Counted from the stretch's first letter, positions 47,084 to 55,590 are shown. The stretch is DNA of 64,000 nt from DAOUBF01 sp034432795 (GCA_034432795.1 DAOUBF010000002.1:33526-97525), one strand, 5' to 3'. The notes: generated by a model not told the origin, from the letters alone. Numbers and translations: made by a program.

Positions 47084-48073
47084 TTAGAGGCGAGAGTACT
47101 CCGCCAACATCTCTTCCAGCGAGCGCTCGGGCCGGGTTTCGCGCCGCCCCACCGCCTTCTGGCGGCGGGCGCGCGCCAGGGCCTCGGCACCACCGGCGAT
47201 GTCCAACAGTTCGCTGGTGATCGCCTGCTGGCGAGCCTTGTTCAGCCGTAGCGTCAGGTCTTCCACCAGCGCCTCGGCGTTCTCGGTGGCATTGCGCATG
47301 GCCACCATGCGCGCACTGTGCTCGCTGGCCAACGATTCCAGGATAGCCTGGTACACCTGGATCTCGGTCAGGCGCGGCAGAAGCACATTCAGGATGGCCT
47401 CCGGACTCGGCTCATAGATGTACTCCATCAGCGGCCCGCCCCGCCGGCCATCCGAGCGCAGGTACTCGCTCATGGCCTGCTCCTCTACCTCATCGGGCAG
47501 GATGGGGAGCAGGCGCTTGATCCGCGGGCGCTGCGTCAGAGTGCTGATGAAGTCGGTATAGGCCAGGACGACCTCATCCACTGCGCCGCTCAGAAACTCG
47601 TCCATAGCTGCGCGGGCAATCGGGGTCACATCCAGGATAGAGGGGGCGGCAGGCAACTTGGAGAACTCCGCCACGATACGCTGGCCACGCCGATGCATCA
47701 GGTCGCGCCCCTTGCGCCCCACCGTGATCATGCGCACCGGCAGCCCCCGCCGCTGGATGTAGTCCAGCGTCGCCCGCACCATATTAGAGGTGAACGCCCC
47801 GGCCAGGCCCCGGTCGCCGGTGATCAGCACCAGGCCCACCGTGCGGATCTCGGGCCGCACTTGAAGCAAGGGGTGCAACAGCGCGCCTGGGGTCGGCTGG
47901 CGGGAGAGGTGCGTCAACACCTCCCAGGCCTTTTGGGAGTAGGGCCGGGTGGCGAGCACGGCCTGCTGCGCCCGGCGCACCCGCGCCGCCGAGACCGCTT
48001 CCAGGGCACGAGTGACCTGAGCGATGTTCTTTACACCACGGATGCGCCGCCGAATTTCGCGGATTGTAGCCAT
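47084..48073 (-). CDS. atpG: F1F0 ATP synthase gamma subunit
   Basis: A 329-residue rotor shaft. N-terminal helix ATIREIRRRIRGVKNIAQVT and RALEAVSAARVRRAQ, central ITGDRGLAGAFTSNMVRATL, C-terminal helix ASEHSARMVAMRNATENAEA and LTLRLNKARQQAITSELLDI. A tail of about 25 residues after the usual end (RRQKAVGRRETRPERSLEEM) makes it longer than the typical 285-300. It is separated from atpA by a toxin-antitoxin pair. Confidence 0.96.
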   Translation of the reverse strand: MATIREIRRRIRGVKNIAQVTRALEAVSAARVRRAQQAVLATRPYSQKAWEVLTHLSRQPTPGALLHPLLQVRPEIRTVGLVLITGDRGLAGAFTSNMVRATLDYIQRRGLPVRMITVGRKGRDLMHRRGQRIVAEFSKLPAAPSILDVTPIARAAMDEFLSGAVDEVVLAYTDFISTLTQRPRIKRLLPILPDEVEEQAMSEYLRSDGRRGGPLMEYIYEPSPEAILNVLLPRLTEIQVYQAILESLASEHSARMVAMRNATENAEALVEDLTLRLNKARQQAITSELLDIAGGAEALARARRQKAVGRRETRPERSLEEMLAEYSRL

Positions 48074-48085
48074 GCCTGGACTCCT

Positions 48086-48349
48086 CTAACGTAAGATGCG
48101 CCTATAAACTTCGTGTTTGCCGATCCAGAACCATACCATTGTGTCCCCCTGCAAGACACCGAGCGCCCGATAATTCCGCCCGATCCTCACTGAGTAAATG
48201 GGCTCCTCCGGATCTACTCGTTTGAACTGCAACCCTGGACTGCTCGGATCGGTTTGCCACAATTCGTAAGCCTTATTTGCCCGCTCCTGGACCTCCGGGG
48301 GCAATGCCTTGTAAAGCTCCCAGAACCGCTTTGTCGCCCGAGAGATCAT
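48086..48349 (-). CDS. RelE/ParE-superfamily toxin
   Basis: An 87-residue protein with the compact RelE-like layout: TKRFWELYKALPPEVQERAN helices, SPGLQFKRVDPEEPIYSVRI strands, GRNYRALGVLQGDTMVWFWI, and GKHEVYRRIL with the terminal H-x-x-Y-x-R. Such toxins cleave mRNA on the ribosome or poison gyrase. The ATG overlaps the antitoxin stop (ATGA). The pair sits inside the atp operon between atpA and atpG, 12 bases before the atpG start. Confidence 0.85.
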   Translation of the reverse strand: MISRATKRFWELYKALPPEVQERANKAYELWQTDPSSPGLQFKRVDPEEPIYSVRIGRNYRALGVLQGDTMVWFWIGKHEVYRRILR

Positions 48350-48660
48350 CGTGTGACGATCTTGCCGTTCTCAATGAGCATCTCCAGAGTATCACCTGCC
48401 TCCAGGTCACGGAGTGCCTGTCGGGCCATCTCACGAAAGTCATCGCGATGGGCCAGGTAAGCCTCTTCCCAGGCCGCTTCTTCTTGCTCCAGTTCGGCCT
48501 GGGTGATTTCCTTTTCTACCGGCTCATCCAGTGCGGGCTGTGTCTGCAGCCACCGCGCAAAGTCCAAGACTTGTGCCGCCCGGCGCGGGGGCAGGGTTCG
48601 GATGATCTTGAGCAGATCCTCTTCTAAAGCAGAAACTGGGTTCTTACGGGGTGTCGCCAT
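48346..48660 (-). CDS. Antitoxin-like protein partner of the RelE-type toxin
   Basis: A 104-residue acidic protein from the ATG at 48660 (GAAGGAG 6 bases upstream). N-terminal helix-rich part (VSALEEDLLKIIRTLPPRRA, AQVLDFARWLQTQ, a DUF2281-like pattern), a long Glu-rich helix and the end DTLEMLIENGKIVTR, as in antitoxins that cap RelE. It precedes the toxin with overlapping stop/start, as in classical type II modules. The upstream frame extension is a shadow of atpA. Confidence 0.8.
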   Translation of the reverse strand: MATPRKNPVSALEEDLLKIIRTLPPRRAAQVLDFARWLQTQPALDEPVEKEITQAELEQEEAAWEEAYLAHRDDFREMARQALRDLEAGDTLEMLIENGKIVTR

Positions 48661-48727
48661 TCCGTACTCCTTCGGAACGGAGGCTAAGGGGCAGGAGATG
48701 GATAGGGCTTCTCCATCCTCCGCCTCC

Positions 48728-50425
48728 TTAGCTCCACGCCAGGTTGTACTCCTCAATCGCCGCCCGCAACGCCTTCTCGGTCTCCTCGGTGATGCGCAGG
48801 TCGCGCATGATCGCCTGGCCGACCTCTGGGTGCTGGGTCGCCATAAAGCGGTGGAAGCCGGTCTCCCACTCCCGCACGCGCTCCACCGGCACCTTATCCA
48901 GGTAGCCATTCACGCCAGCGAAGATGATCATGACCTGTTGGTCCAGGGGCATCGGCGAGTACTGGGGCTGCTTCAGGATCTCGGTCAGCCGCTGGCCGCG
49001 CAGGAGTTGATCCTGGGTGGCCTTATCCAGGTCGCTGGCGAACAGGGCGAAGGCCGCCAGTTCGCGGTACTGGGCCATATCCAGGCGCAGGCGACCCGCC
49101 ACCTGGCGCATGGCCCGCCGTTGGGCCGCCCCGCCCACCCGCGACACCGAGATGCCCACGTTCACTGCCGGGCGAATGCCCGCGTAGAACAGGTCGCTCT
49201 CCAGGTAAATCTGGCCGTCGGTGATGGAGATCACGTTCGTGGGGATGTAGGCCGAGACATCGCCCAGGAGCGTCTCAATGATCGGCAGCGCCGTCAGCGA
49301 GCCGCCGGAGGTGGGGATTTTAACGACCTCATACTGGTTGGCGTCGGGCATGGCTTTCAGCGCCTGCTCGGCCTCATGCCGCCCCAACGGGCCACCGTAG
49401 ACCTTGCCGTCCACCCCCTTATAGCCGTCCGGGTTCAGCCCCTGCGCCGCGCCCTTGGGCATAATGACATACTTGTTGGCCAGACGGGCAGCGCGCTCCA
49501 GCAGGCGCGAGTGCAGATAGAACACATCGCCCGGATAGGCCTCGCGACCCGGCGGTCGGCGCAGGAGCAGCGAGACCTGGCGGTAGGCCCAGGCGTGCTT
49601 GGAGAGGTCGTCATAGACGATAAGCGCATCGTTGACGAACTCGCCGTCAATGATCACGCCGTTTTCCATGATCTCCTCGCCCATGGCGCAACCGGCGTAG
49701 GGCGCAATATATTGCAGCGCCGCCGGCTCTGAGGCCGAGGCCACCACTACGGTGGTATAGTCCATCGCGCCGTAGCGCTCCAGCGTAGCCACGATCTGGG
49801 CGATCTGGGCCTTCTTCTGGCCGATGGCGACGTAGATGCAGGCCAGCTTCTGCCCCTTCTGATTGATGATCGTGTCCAGGCAGATGGCCGTCTTACCCGT
49901 CTGCCGGTCGCCGATGATCAGTTCGCGCTGGCCGCGGCCAATAGGGATCATGGAGTCAATCGCTTTGAGGCCGGTCTGAACGGGTGTGTCCACGTCCTGG
50001 CGCTCTACCACGCCGGGCGCGATGCGCTCAATCGGGCGATAGCGATCGGCCTGGATCGGCCCCTTGCCGTCAATCGGCTGGCCCAGGGCGTTGACCACGC
50101 GCCCGATCAGTGCCTGGCCGACCGGCACGGAGATGATCCGCCCGGTGCCGCGCACCTGGTCGCCCTCCTCTATGTCGCTGTAATCGCCCATGATGATCAC
50201 ACCGACATTGTCCTTCTCCAGGTTGAAGGCGACGCCATACACACCGTTCTCAAACTGGACCATCTCGCTGGCCTGCACGCCGCTCAGGCCGGAAACGCGG
50301 GCAATACCATCGCCAACCTCCACCACCGTGCCCACGTCCACCGCCTCTATCGTCGGGGTGAACGCCTCAATCTGAGCGCGCAGCGCCGCGGTGATGTCCT
50401 GCAGGTCAATCATGCGTTCAGCCAT
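48728..50425 (-). CDS. atpA: F1F0 ATP synthase alpha subunit with a long insertion
   Basis: The 565-residue non-catalytic nucleotide-binding subunit; usual length is 500-515. Walker A GDRQTGKTAICLDTIINQ, ALIVYDDLSKHAWAYRQVSL, LLRRPPGREAYPGDVFYLHS, GGSLTALPIIETLLGDVSAY and the signature VGISVSRVGGAAQ are intact. The excess lies between RLLERAARLA and GGSLTALPIIET, where about 55 extra residues (NKYVIMPKGAAQGLNPDGYK to QYEVVKIPTS) are inserted, coded at 49310-49482. AAGGAGG precedes the ATG. The delta and F0 genes are not upstream; an aminopeptidase gene is. Confidence 0.97.
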   Translation of the reverse strand: MAERMIDLQDITAALRAQIEAFTPTIEAVDVGTVVEVGDGIARVSGLSGVQASEMVQFENGVYGVAFNLEKDNVGVIIMGDYSDIEEGDQVRGTGRIISVPVGQALIGRVVNALGQPIDGKGPIQADRYRPIERIAPGVVERQDVDTPVQTGLKAIDSMIPIGRGQRELIIGDRQTGKTAICLDTIINQKGQKLACIYVAIGQKKAQIAQIVATLERYGAMDYTTVVVASASEPAALQYIAPYAGCAMGEEIMENGVIIDGEFVNDALIVYDDLSKHAWAYRQVSLLLRRPPGREAYPGDVFYLHSRLLERAARLANKYVIMPKGAAQGLNPDGYKGVDGKVYGGPLGRHEAEQALKAMPDANQYEVVKIPTSGGSLTALPIIETLLGDVSAYIPTNVISITDGQIYLESDLFYAGIRPAVNVGISVSRVGGAAQRRAMRQVAGRLRLDMAQYRELAAFALFASDLDKATQDQLLRGQRLTEILKQPQYSPMPLDQQVMIIFAGVNGYLDKVPVERVREWETGFHRFMATQHPEVGQAIMRDLRITEETEKALRAAIEEYNLAWS

Positions 50426-50452
50426 CCATCCTCCTTGTTAAGCTGCCAACAG

Positions 50453-51523
50453 CTATTGGGTTAACGCCGCGACCGTCTCCCGGTCCAGCTTCTGGACGAG
50501 CGCAGCCAGCAGTTTCAACGCATTGTCATAATCATCCCGATGGATGATCGCGCCGTGGCTGTGAATATGGCGGCTGGGCACCCCCAGGACGACGGTGGGC
50601 ACACCGATGCCATGCAGGTGAATCAGTGCGCCGTCGGTCGCGCCGCCCTCAATCGCCGAGAGTTGCAGCGGAATGCCCAACGCCTGAGCCGTCTCAATGA
50701 CCAGGTCGCGCAACCGCAGGTTGGGGATCATGCGGGCATCGTACAAGAGCACAGCCGGCCCCTGGCCGATCTTCAGCGGCGATTCCTCCGGCTTAATGCC
50801 GGGCACATCGCCAGCGATGTCCACCTCCAGGATCAGGGCCACATCCGGGTCAATCATCTCGGCGGCGGTGCGTGCCCCGCGTGGCCCCACTTCTTCCATG
50901 ACTGTGGCGACGCCATAGAGGGTGTTGGGGTGAGGGGTGTTGGCTGCCGCCATCATCGTCTCCACCATTAAGGCACAGCCTACACGGTCATCAAACGCTT
51001 TGGCCAGGTAGGTCTTGGGGTTCACCAGGATACGGAAGTCGGCCAGGGGCACCACCGGATCACCGACGCGCACCCCGGCGGCCTCCACCTCCTCGGCTGA
51101 GGACGCGCCGATGTCAATGTACATCTCCTTCTTTTCCACGACCTTCTTACGATCGTCCGGAGAGAGGAGGTGGGGTGGCCTGGCGCCGAAGACGCCCACC
51201 ACATCGCCCTTATAGGTCTTGATCACCACGCGCTGACCCAACAGTACCTGATCCCACCAGCCCCCCAGCGGGATAAACTTGATGAAGCCCTCTGGCAGGA
51301 TATGGCGCACCATAAAGCCGATCTCATCCATGTGGGCGGCCAGCATGACCTTTGGCCGCTCCGCCTGGCCCGGCTGGACACAAATCAGGCTGCCGATTTT
51401 ATCCCGCTCCAGCGTGCCCACCGGCTCCAAATAACGCTGAAGCACCTCCCGCACCTCGGCCTCATAACCGGGCACGCCAGCGGCCTCGGTCAGCTCCTTA
51501 AGCAACTGTTCACTGCTATCCAA
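50453..51523 (-). CDS. M42 family aminopeptidase/endoglucanase-like metallopeptidase
   Basis: A 356-residue co-catalytic metallopeptidase that trims peptides in the cytosol as large tetrahedral oligomers. Metal ligands in LAAHMDEIGFMVRHI, AKAFDDRVGCALMVE, the catalytic EE in VMEEVGPRGARTAAE, ALILEVDIAGDVPG and the final His in VPSRHIHSHGAI. TTG start at 51523 with GAGGAGGGAG 4 bases upstream. It lies 27 bases upstream of atpA on the same strand and may be cotranscribed. Confidence 0.93.
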   Translation of the reverse strand: MDSSEQLLKELTEAAGVPGYEAEVREVLQRYLEPVGTLERDKIGSLICVQPGQAERPKVMLAAHMDEIGFMVRHILPEGFIKFIPLGGWWDQVLLGQRVVIKTYKGDVVGVFGARPPHLLSPDDRKKVVEKKEMYIDIGASSAEEVEAAGVRVGDPVVPLADFRILVNPKTYLAKAFDDRVGCALMVETMMAAANTPHPNTLYGVATVMEEVGPRGARTAAEMIDPDVALILEVDIAGDVPGIKPEESPLKIGQGPAVLLYDARMIPNLRLRDLVIETAQALGIPLQLSAIEGGATDGALIHLHGIGVPTVVLGVPSRHIHSHGAIIHRDDYDNALKLLAALVQKLDRETVAALTQ

Positions 51524-51639
51524 TTGTCTCCCTCCTCAGAGTGGGCCGGGGACAGATTCGCCCCGCCCCCCCCAATATACACAACTTTGTCCGATTTGTC
51601 CAGTTCTTCACAAACTTCCCAGGCGCAACGGTTTGAGCA

Positions 51640-51910
51640 CATTCTGCCCTCCCCGACCCTCCCCCTGGATGGGAGAGGGACCTAACCCCCTGCCCCATTC
51701 CCTTGCAGGGAAGAGGAAGTTGCCCCCTCCCCCACAAAGGGGGAGGGTCGGGGTGGAGGATCACCCAGCATTGGGCCACCGGGCTTCTTACCCCGCCCCA
51801 GCGCCACCGAGTATAGACCAGCCTTATTTTACAACAGAAACGCGGAGAGGCGAAGTTTAGACTCGGGGCTGGCGACCGGTAGGGGCGAGGCGCCGCCTCG
51901 CCCTACCCCG
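51640..51910. repeat. Repeat cluster in the aminopeptidase-CHRD gap
   Basis: The divergent 575-base gap 51524-52098 holds two C/G-rich blocks (51648-51700 and 51720-51755). A separate palindrome GGGCGAGGCG-CCGCCTCGCCC (about 51884-51905) also occurs near 55562-55587. No gene is recognisable. The last 100 bases are more AT-rich and probably hold the CHRD promoter. Confidence 0.6.
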
Positions 51911-52098
51911 GGCGTGATTCCAATTGCCTGGCTACCCCTTCTAACGCCAAGCCCACCGAAACAGTGCAATTATAACCGAATTGGACAATAGGCTGAAATC
52001 TACCGGCGCATCTTGTACGTATTTCTAGAGGGATGTAGCGGCAATCCCTATTCGCTCGCTACCCCACGCGAACCCTACGCCATAAGGAGGCTACGACC

Positions 52099-52557
52099 AT
52101 GAGGAAGTTCCGCGTATTCCTGTTCCCCGTGCTGGCTGTTCTCATGCTGGCACTCGCTATCAGCCCGGCAGGCGCCGCCGGCCGCCCCTTTGTGACCATG
52201 CTCTCAGGGGCAAACGAGGTGCCCGGGCCGGGCGACCCCGATGGCACGGGTCGGGCGCTTATCACCGTCCATCTCGGTCTGGGCCGGGTGTGCTGGTGGA
52301 TCAGCGTGTCCAACATCACCCTCCCTGCTACAGGCGCCCACATCCATAACGCACCGGCAGGCGTGGCCGGCCCCATCGTTGTCCCCCTCTCGCCTCCCGA
52401 TGCCAGCGGGACCTCCAGAGGCTGCGCGGAGGACGTGGACCGCCAACTGCTCCTGAACATCTTGATCCATCCGTCGGATTATTATGTCAATGTACATACA
52501 ACGGACTTCCCGGCAGGGGCCGTGCGCGGCCAGCTTGATCACAGAGCAGGGAACTGA
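52099..52557 (+). CDS. Secreted CHRD-domain protein
   Basis: 152 residues: signal peptide FLFPVLAVLMLALAISPAGA then a CHRD domain. It shows MLSGANEVPGPGDPDGTGRA, GAHIHNAPAGVAGPIVVPLS and a terminal YYVNVHTTDFPAGAVRGQL, the classic CHRD ending. Domain role is poorly known; bacterial copies are secreted and Cys/His decorated. AAGGAGG lies 8 bases before the ATG. It stands alone between divergent and convergent genes. Confidence 0.92.
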   Translation: MRKFRVFLFPVLAVLMLALAISPAGAAGRPFVTMLSGANEVPGPGDPDGTGRALITVHLGLGRVCWWISVSNITLPATGAHIHNAPAGVAGPIVVPLSPPDASGTSRGCAEDVDRQLLLNILIHPSDYYVNVHTTDFPAGAVRGQLDHRAGN

Positions 52558-52562
52558 TTCTT

Positions 52563-52613
52563 ACCTCGCCCCCTCCTCTCTCATCCCCCCTTCCGAGGGG
52601 AGGGGGCACCCTC
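52563..52613. repeat. C/G-rich palindromic repeat between CHRD and copB
   Basis: CGCCCCCTCCTCTCTC, then CCCCCCTTCCGAGGGGAGGG. Probably a shared terminator for the convergent genes. Confidence 0.5.
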
Positions 52614-54785
52614 TCACGCTGCCAGCGACAGCCGCCGCAGAAATTGCGCGTTGATCGCCACGATCACCGTGCTCAGCGACATGAACAACGCGCCGATGGC
52701 CGGTGATAACACAATGCCGAGGGGCGCCAGGACGCCGGCAGCCAGCGGCAGCGCCACGACATTATAGCCGGTGGCCCAGACCAGGTTCTGGATCATCTTG
52801 CGGTAGCTGGCGCGGCTCAATTCAATCACCTTCACCGCATCCAGCGGGTTATCCTTGACCAGGATGATACCCGCCGATTCTATGGCTACGTCTGTACCGC
52901 TGCCGATGGCGATGCCCACATCGGCCCGCGCCAGGGCCGGAGCGTCATTCACGCCGTCGCCCACCATGGCGACAACCTTGCCCTGCGCCTGGAGTTCGGC
53001 CACTTTCTGGCTCTTGTGTTCCGGCAGCACCTCGGCGAAGTAGATGTCAATCCCCAACTCCTCCGCGACGGCCTGAGCTACCGCCCGGCTATCGCCAGTG
53101 AGCATGGCCACTTCAATGCCCATGGCGTGCAGCCGCTGCACTGCCGCCCGGCTCTCCGGGCGGATGGCATCCGCCAGGGCGAACCCAGCCACAACCTGAC
53201 CGTCTTGGACCAGATAGACAACCGTCTGGCCCTTTGCGCTGGCCCGCTCTGTGAAGTGGGTGATAGGCTCCGGCGGCTGAAGCTTGAGCATCTCCAGCAG
53301 GCGTGGCCCGCCCACATAGACAGTGTGCCCATCGTTGCGCGCCCGCACACCACGCCCCTTAAGCGCCTCAAAGTCGGTGACGTCCGGCAGAGCCAGCCCT
53401 TTTTCTTGAGCGGTCCGGCGGATGGCACGTGCTATGGTATGCTCGGAATCGCCTTCAATGGCAGCAGCCAGGGCCAGGGCCTCATCCTGATCCCGGTTGT
53501 CCACAGTCACCCTATCCACCACGCCGAACTCGCCTTTTGTCAGCGTGCCGGTCTTATCAAAGACGACCACATTGACATGGCGTGCCGCCTCCAACGCCAG
53601 CCGGTCGCGTACCAGGATGCCGTTCTGCGCACCCAGAGAGGTAGTGATAGCCACGACCAGGGGGATGGCCAGCCCCAACGCATGGGGGCAGGCGATGACC
53701 AGAACTGTCGCCACCCGCGCCACGGTGTCCACATTAAAGCCTACGGCGGCGGTCCAGGCCACCGCTGTGATCGCCGCCACAGCCAAGGCGGTGTAAAACA
53801 GCCAGCCGGCGGCCTTGTCCGCCAGCACCTGCGTGCGCGACTTGCTCTGCTGTGCCTCCTGCACCAGCCGCATGATACCGGCCAACGCCGTCTGTTGCCC
53901 GGTCGCTGTGACGCGCACGCGCAGGCTGCCATCCCCATTGACCGTGCCCGCGATCACCCTGGCGCCGGGTTGTTTGCGCACGGGCCGGGACTCACCCGTG
54001 ATCATGGCTTCGTTCACCTCCGATTCGCCCTCCTCCACCAGGCCGTCCGCCGGGATACTGGCGCCGGGGCGCACGAGCACGAGATCGCCCACCGCCAGGC
54101 GGCTGACCGGGACCTCCTCGGTGCTCCCGTCGGGGCGGATGCGTTCAGCCGTATCCGGCATCAATCTGGCGAGTTCATCCAACGCCCGCGACGCCTGGCG
54201 CACGCTGCGCATCTCAATCCAGTGGCCCAGGAGCATGACGTCAATCAGCGTCACCAACTCCCAGAAAAAGCCCTCGCCCGAGGGCAGGATGAGCGCCGCC
54301 AGGCTATAGACGAAGGCGACGCTGATCGCCAGGGAGATCAGCGTCATCATGCCCGGCTGGCGGTTCTGTAGCTCCGGCACGGCCATGCGCAGGAAGGGCA
54401 GGCCGCCGTAGAAGAACACGATCACGGAAAAGATCGGCGTGATCCACTCGCTGCCCGGAAAGGCCGGCATCGTGAACCCCAGCCACCTCTGGATCATCGG
54501 GCTATAGAGCAACACCGGCATGGAGAGCGCCAGAGAGACCCAAAAGCGCCGGCGGAACATCTGCTCATGGCCGGTGTGGTCTACGTGGGCGCGATGCTCT
54601 GCGTGCTCCGCAGGGTGGGCGGTGTGCCCAATATCCCGGCGGTGGACGCCTTTAGCCATCGCTTCATGCCTGAGCGGCTCATCATGGCCCATTGCAGGCG
54701 CGCCGCCATGCGGGCCACCGTGACCGGCGTGAGGGTCATGATGTTCATGCCGATCGTGCATTGCATGGGAATCATGCTTCTCCAT
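52614..54785 (-). CDS. copB: Copper-translocating P-type ATPase, CopB type (P1B-3)
   Basis: A 723-residue membrane pump exporting copper. The first 75 residues are a His/Met/Asp-rich metal-binding tail (HAMHDRHEHHDPHAGHGGPH) instead of HMA domains. Membrane metal site CPH in VLVIACPHALGLAIPLVV. Phosphorylation motif VVFDKTGTLTKGEFGV, TGES in AMITGESRPVRKQPGA, hinge MVGDGVNDAPALARADVGIA. The CPH motif and His-rich tail define CopB-like, Cu(II)/Cu(I)-type pumps. It lies 25 bases downstream of csoR on the same strand, in a copper-responsive operon. Confidence 0.95.
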   Translation of the reverse strand: MEKHDSHAMHDRHEHHDPHAGHGGPHGGAPAMGHDEPLRHEAMAKGVHRRDIGHTAHPAEHAEHRAHVDHTGHEQMFRRRFWVSLALSMPVLLYSPMIQRWLGFTMPAFPGSEWITPIFSVIVFFYGGLPFLRMAVPELQNRQPGMMTLISLAISVAFVYSLAALILPSGEGFFWELVTLIDVMLLGHWIEMRSVRQASRALDELARLMPDTAERIRPDGSTEEVPVSRLAVGDLVLVRPGASIPADGLVEEGESEVNEAMITGESRPVRKQPGARVIAGTVNGDGSLRVRVTATGQQTALAGIMRLVQEAQQSKSRTQVLADKAAGWLFYTALAVAAITAVAWTAAVGFNVDTVARVATVLVIACPHALGLAIPLVVAITTSLGAQNGILVRDRLALEAARHVNVVVFDKTGTLTKGEFGVVDRVTVDNRDQDEALALAAAIEGDSEHTIARAIRRTAQEKGLALPDVTDFEALKGRGVRARNDGHTVYVGGPRLLEMLKLQPPEPITHFTERASAKGQTVVYLVQDGQVVAGFALADAIRPESRAAVQRLHAMGIEVAMLTGDSRAVAQAVAEELGIDIYFAEVLPEHKSQKVAELQAQGKVVAMVGDGVNDAPALARADVGIAIGSGTDVAIESAGIILVKDNPLDAVKVIELSRASYRKMIQNLVWATGYNVVALPLAAGVLAPLGIVLSPAIGALFMSLSTVIVAINAQFLRRLSLAA

Positions 54786-54810
54786 CTGAATCTCCTTCAG
54801 GTATCATGCG

Positions 54811-55080
54811 CTACCTCTGTGATAGCTCAAATAATTCCTCAAGCTCGCGGATCACTTCCTGCTCACGGCCTTCGCGCATGCCTGTGGGCACACACGAATT
54901 AAGGTGATTGTGTAGAAGAAGGCTCTCAAGCCTGTCAATCGCCCGCTTAACGGCGTAGGTCTGCTTCAGAATATCAACGCAATATTGATCCGCCTCAATC
55001 ATCTTGCGGATGCCCTTGAGGTGCCCTTCAATATAAGCCAGCCGCCTGAGCGCTTCATCCTTATGCGTGTGCGCATCCAT
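54811..55080 (-). CDS. csoR: Copper-sensing repressor CsoR
   Basis: An 89-residue DUF156 repressor. The Cu(I) site is complete and correctly spaced: C34, then H59 and C63 (C-x24-H-x3-C) in DQYCVDILKQ and HNHLNSC. The N-terminal helix AHTHKDEALRRLAYIEGHLK carries the conserved RLxxIEGHLKGI core. Start ATG at 55080 with GGGAGGA upstream. It should bind the large palindrome at 55096-55124 in front of its own gene and release it upon Cu(I) binding, inducing copB. Confidence 0.95.
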   Translation of the reverse strand: MDAHTHKDEALRRLAYIEGHLKGIRKMIEADQYCVDILKQTYAVKRAIDRLESLLLHNHLNSCVPTGMREGREQEVIRELEELFELSQR

Positions 55081-55095
55081 ATGTGAATCCTCCCT

Positions 55096-55124
55096 TAAAC
55101 CCCCACCCAGGGGGTGGGGGTTTA
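55096..55124. promoter_or_regulatory. CsoR operator
   Basis: Perfect palindrome with 13-base arms TAAACCCCCACCC and GGGTGGGGGTTTA around AGG. It begins about 2 bases after the predicted transcription start and ends just before the ribosome binding site. The C-run/G-run pattern matches known CsoR sites. Confidence 0.8.
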
Positions 55125-55132
55125 GCCCTCGC

Positions 55133-55161
55133 AGTCTATCACAGGACGGTTCCGTTGTCAA
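55133..55161 (-). promoter_or_regulatory. Promoter of csoR-copB
   Basis: Minus strand TTGACA (55156-55161), 17-base spacer, TAGACT (55133-55138). The operator overlies the start site. Confidence 0.75.
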
Positions 55162-55173
55162 GCGCAGTTCTAT

Positions 55174-55348
55174 TAGGGTGCATTTCAATTTTGAGGCAAC
55201 TGTCAGCGGTCACCCCCTCCCTGCCCCTCCCCCTGGGTGGGGGAGGGGCAGGGGTGGGGGGCAATGTCACCCCCTCCCCCCTCTGTGGGGGAGGGTAGGG
55301 GTGGGGGGTAACCAATCGGGTCATCTGCCCCCAATCTGCTATACACCC
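55174..55348. mobile_element. Composite MITE-like element, copy B
   Basis: Reverse-oriented partner of 9111-9268. Left end GGTGCATTTCAATTTTGAGG and right end (reverse) GGTGTATAGCAGATTGGGGG are imperfect terminal inverted repeats. The interior contains two C/G-rich hairpins and GTAACCAATCGGGTCATCTG. It lies 13 bases behind the csoR -35 box. Confidence 0.65.
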
Positions 55349-55489
55349 TTGGCAAGGCATTGAGAGCCTCTCATAAATGGCGGGATGGGCGAAGCGGGAT
55401 AAAATAGTAGGGCGGCTTTCCATAGCCGCCGCAGAGCGGCAGAAGAGCGGCAGGTATGGAAACCTGCCCTACGCCGGGGATGGGAACCC

Positions 55490-55590
55490 CGCCTGCCCCT
55501 CCCCCATCCAGGGGGAGGGAACTCACCCCCCCCCTTGCGGGGGAGGGTTGGGGTGGGGGAGTAGGGGCGAGGCGCCGCCTCGGCCCTGCA
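55490..55590. repeat. C/G-rich block plus GGGCGAGGCGCCGCCTCG palindrome
   Basis: CCCCTCCCCCATCCAGGGGG, then GCGGGGGAGGGTTGGGGTGG, then the GC palindrome seen also near 51884. It fills the spacer before the gene at 55666. Confidence 0.6.
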
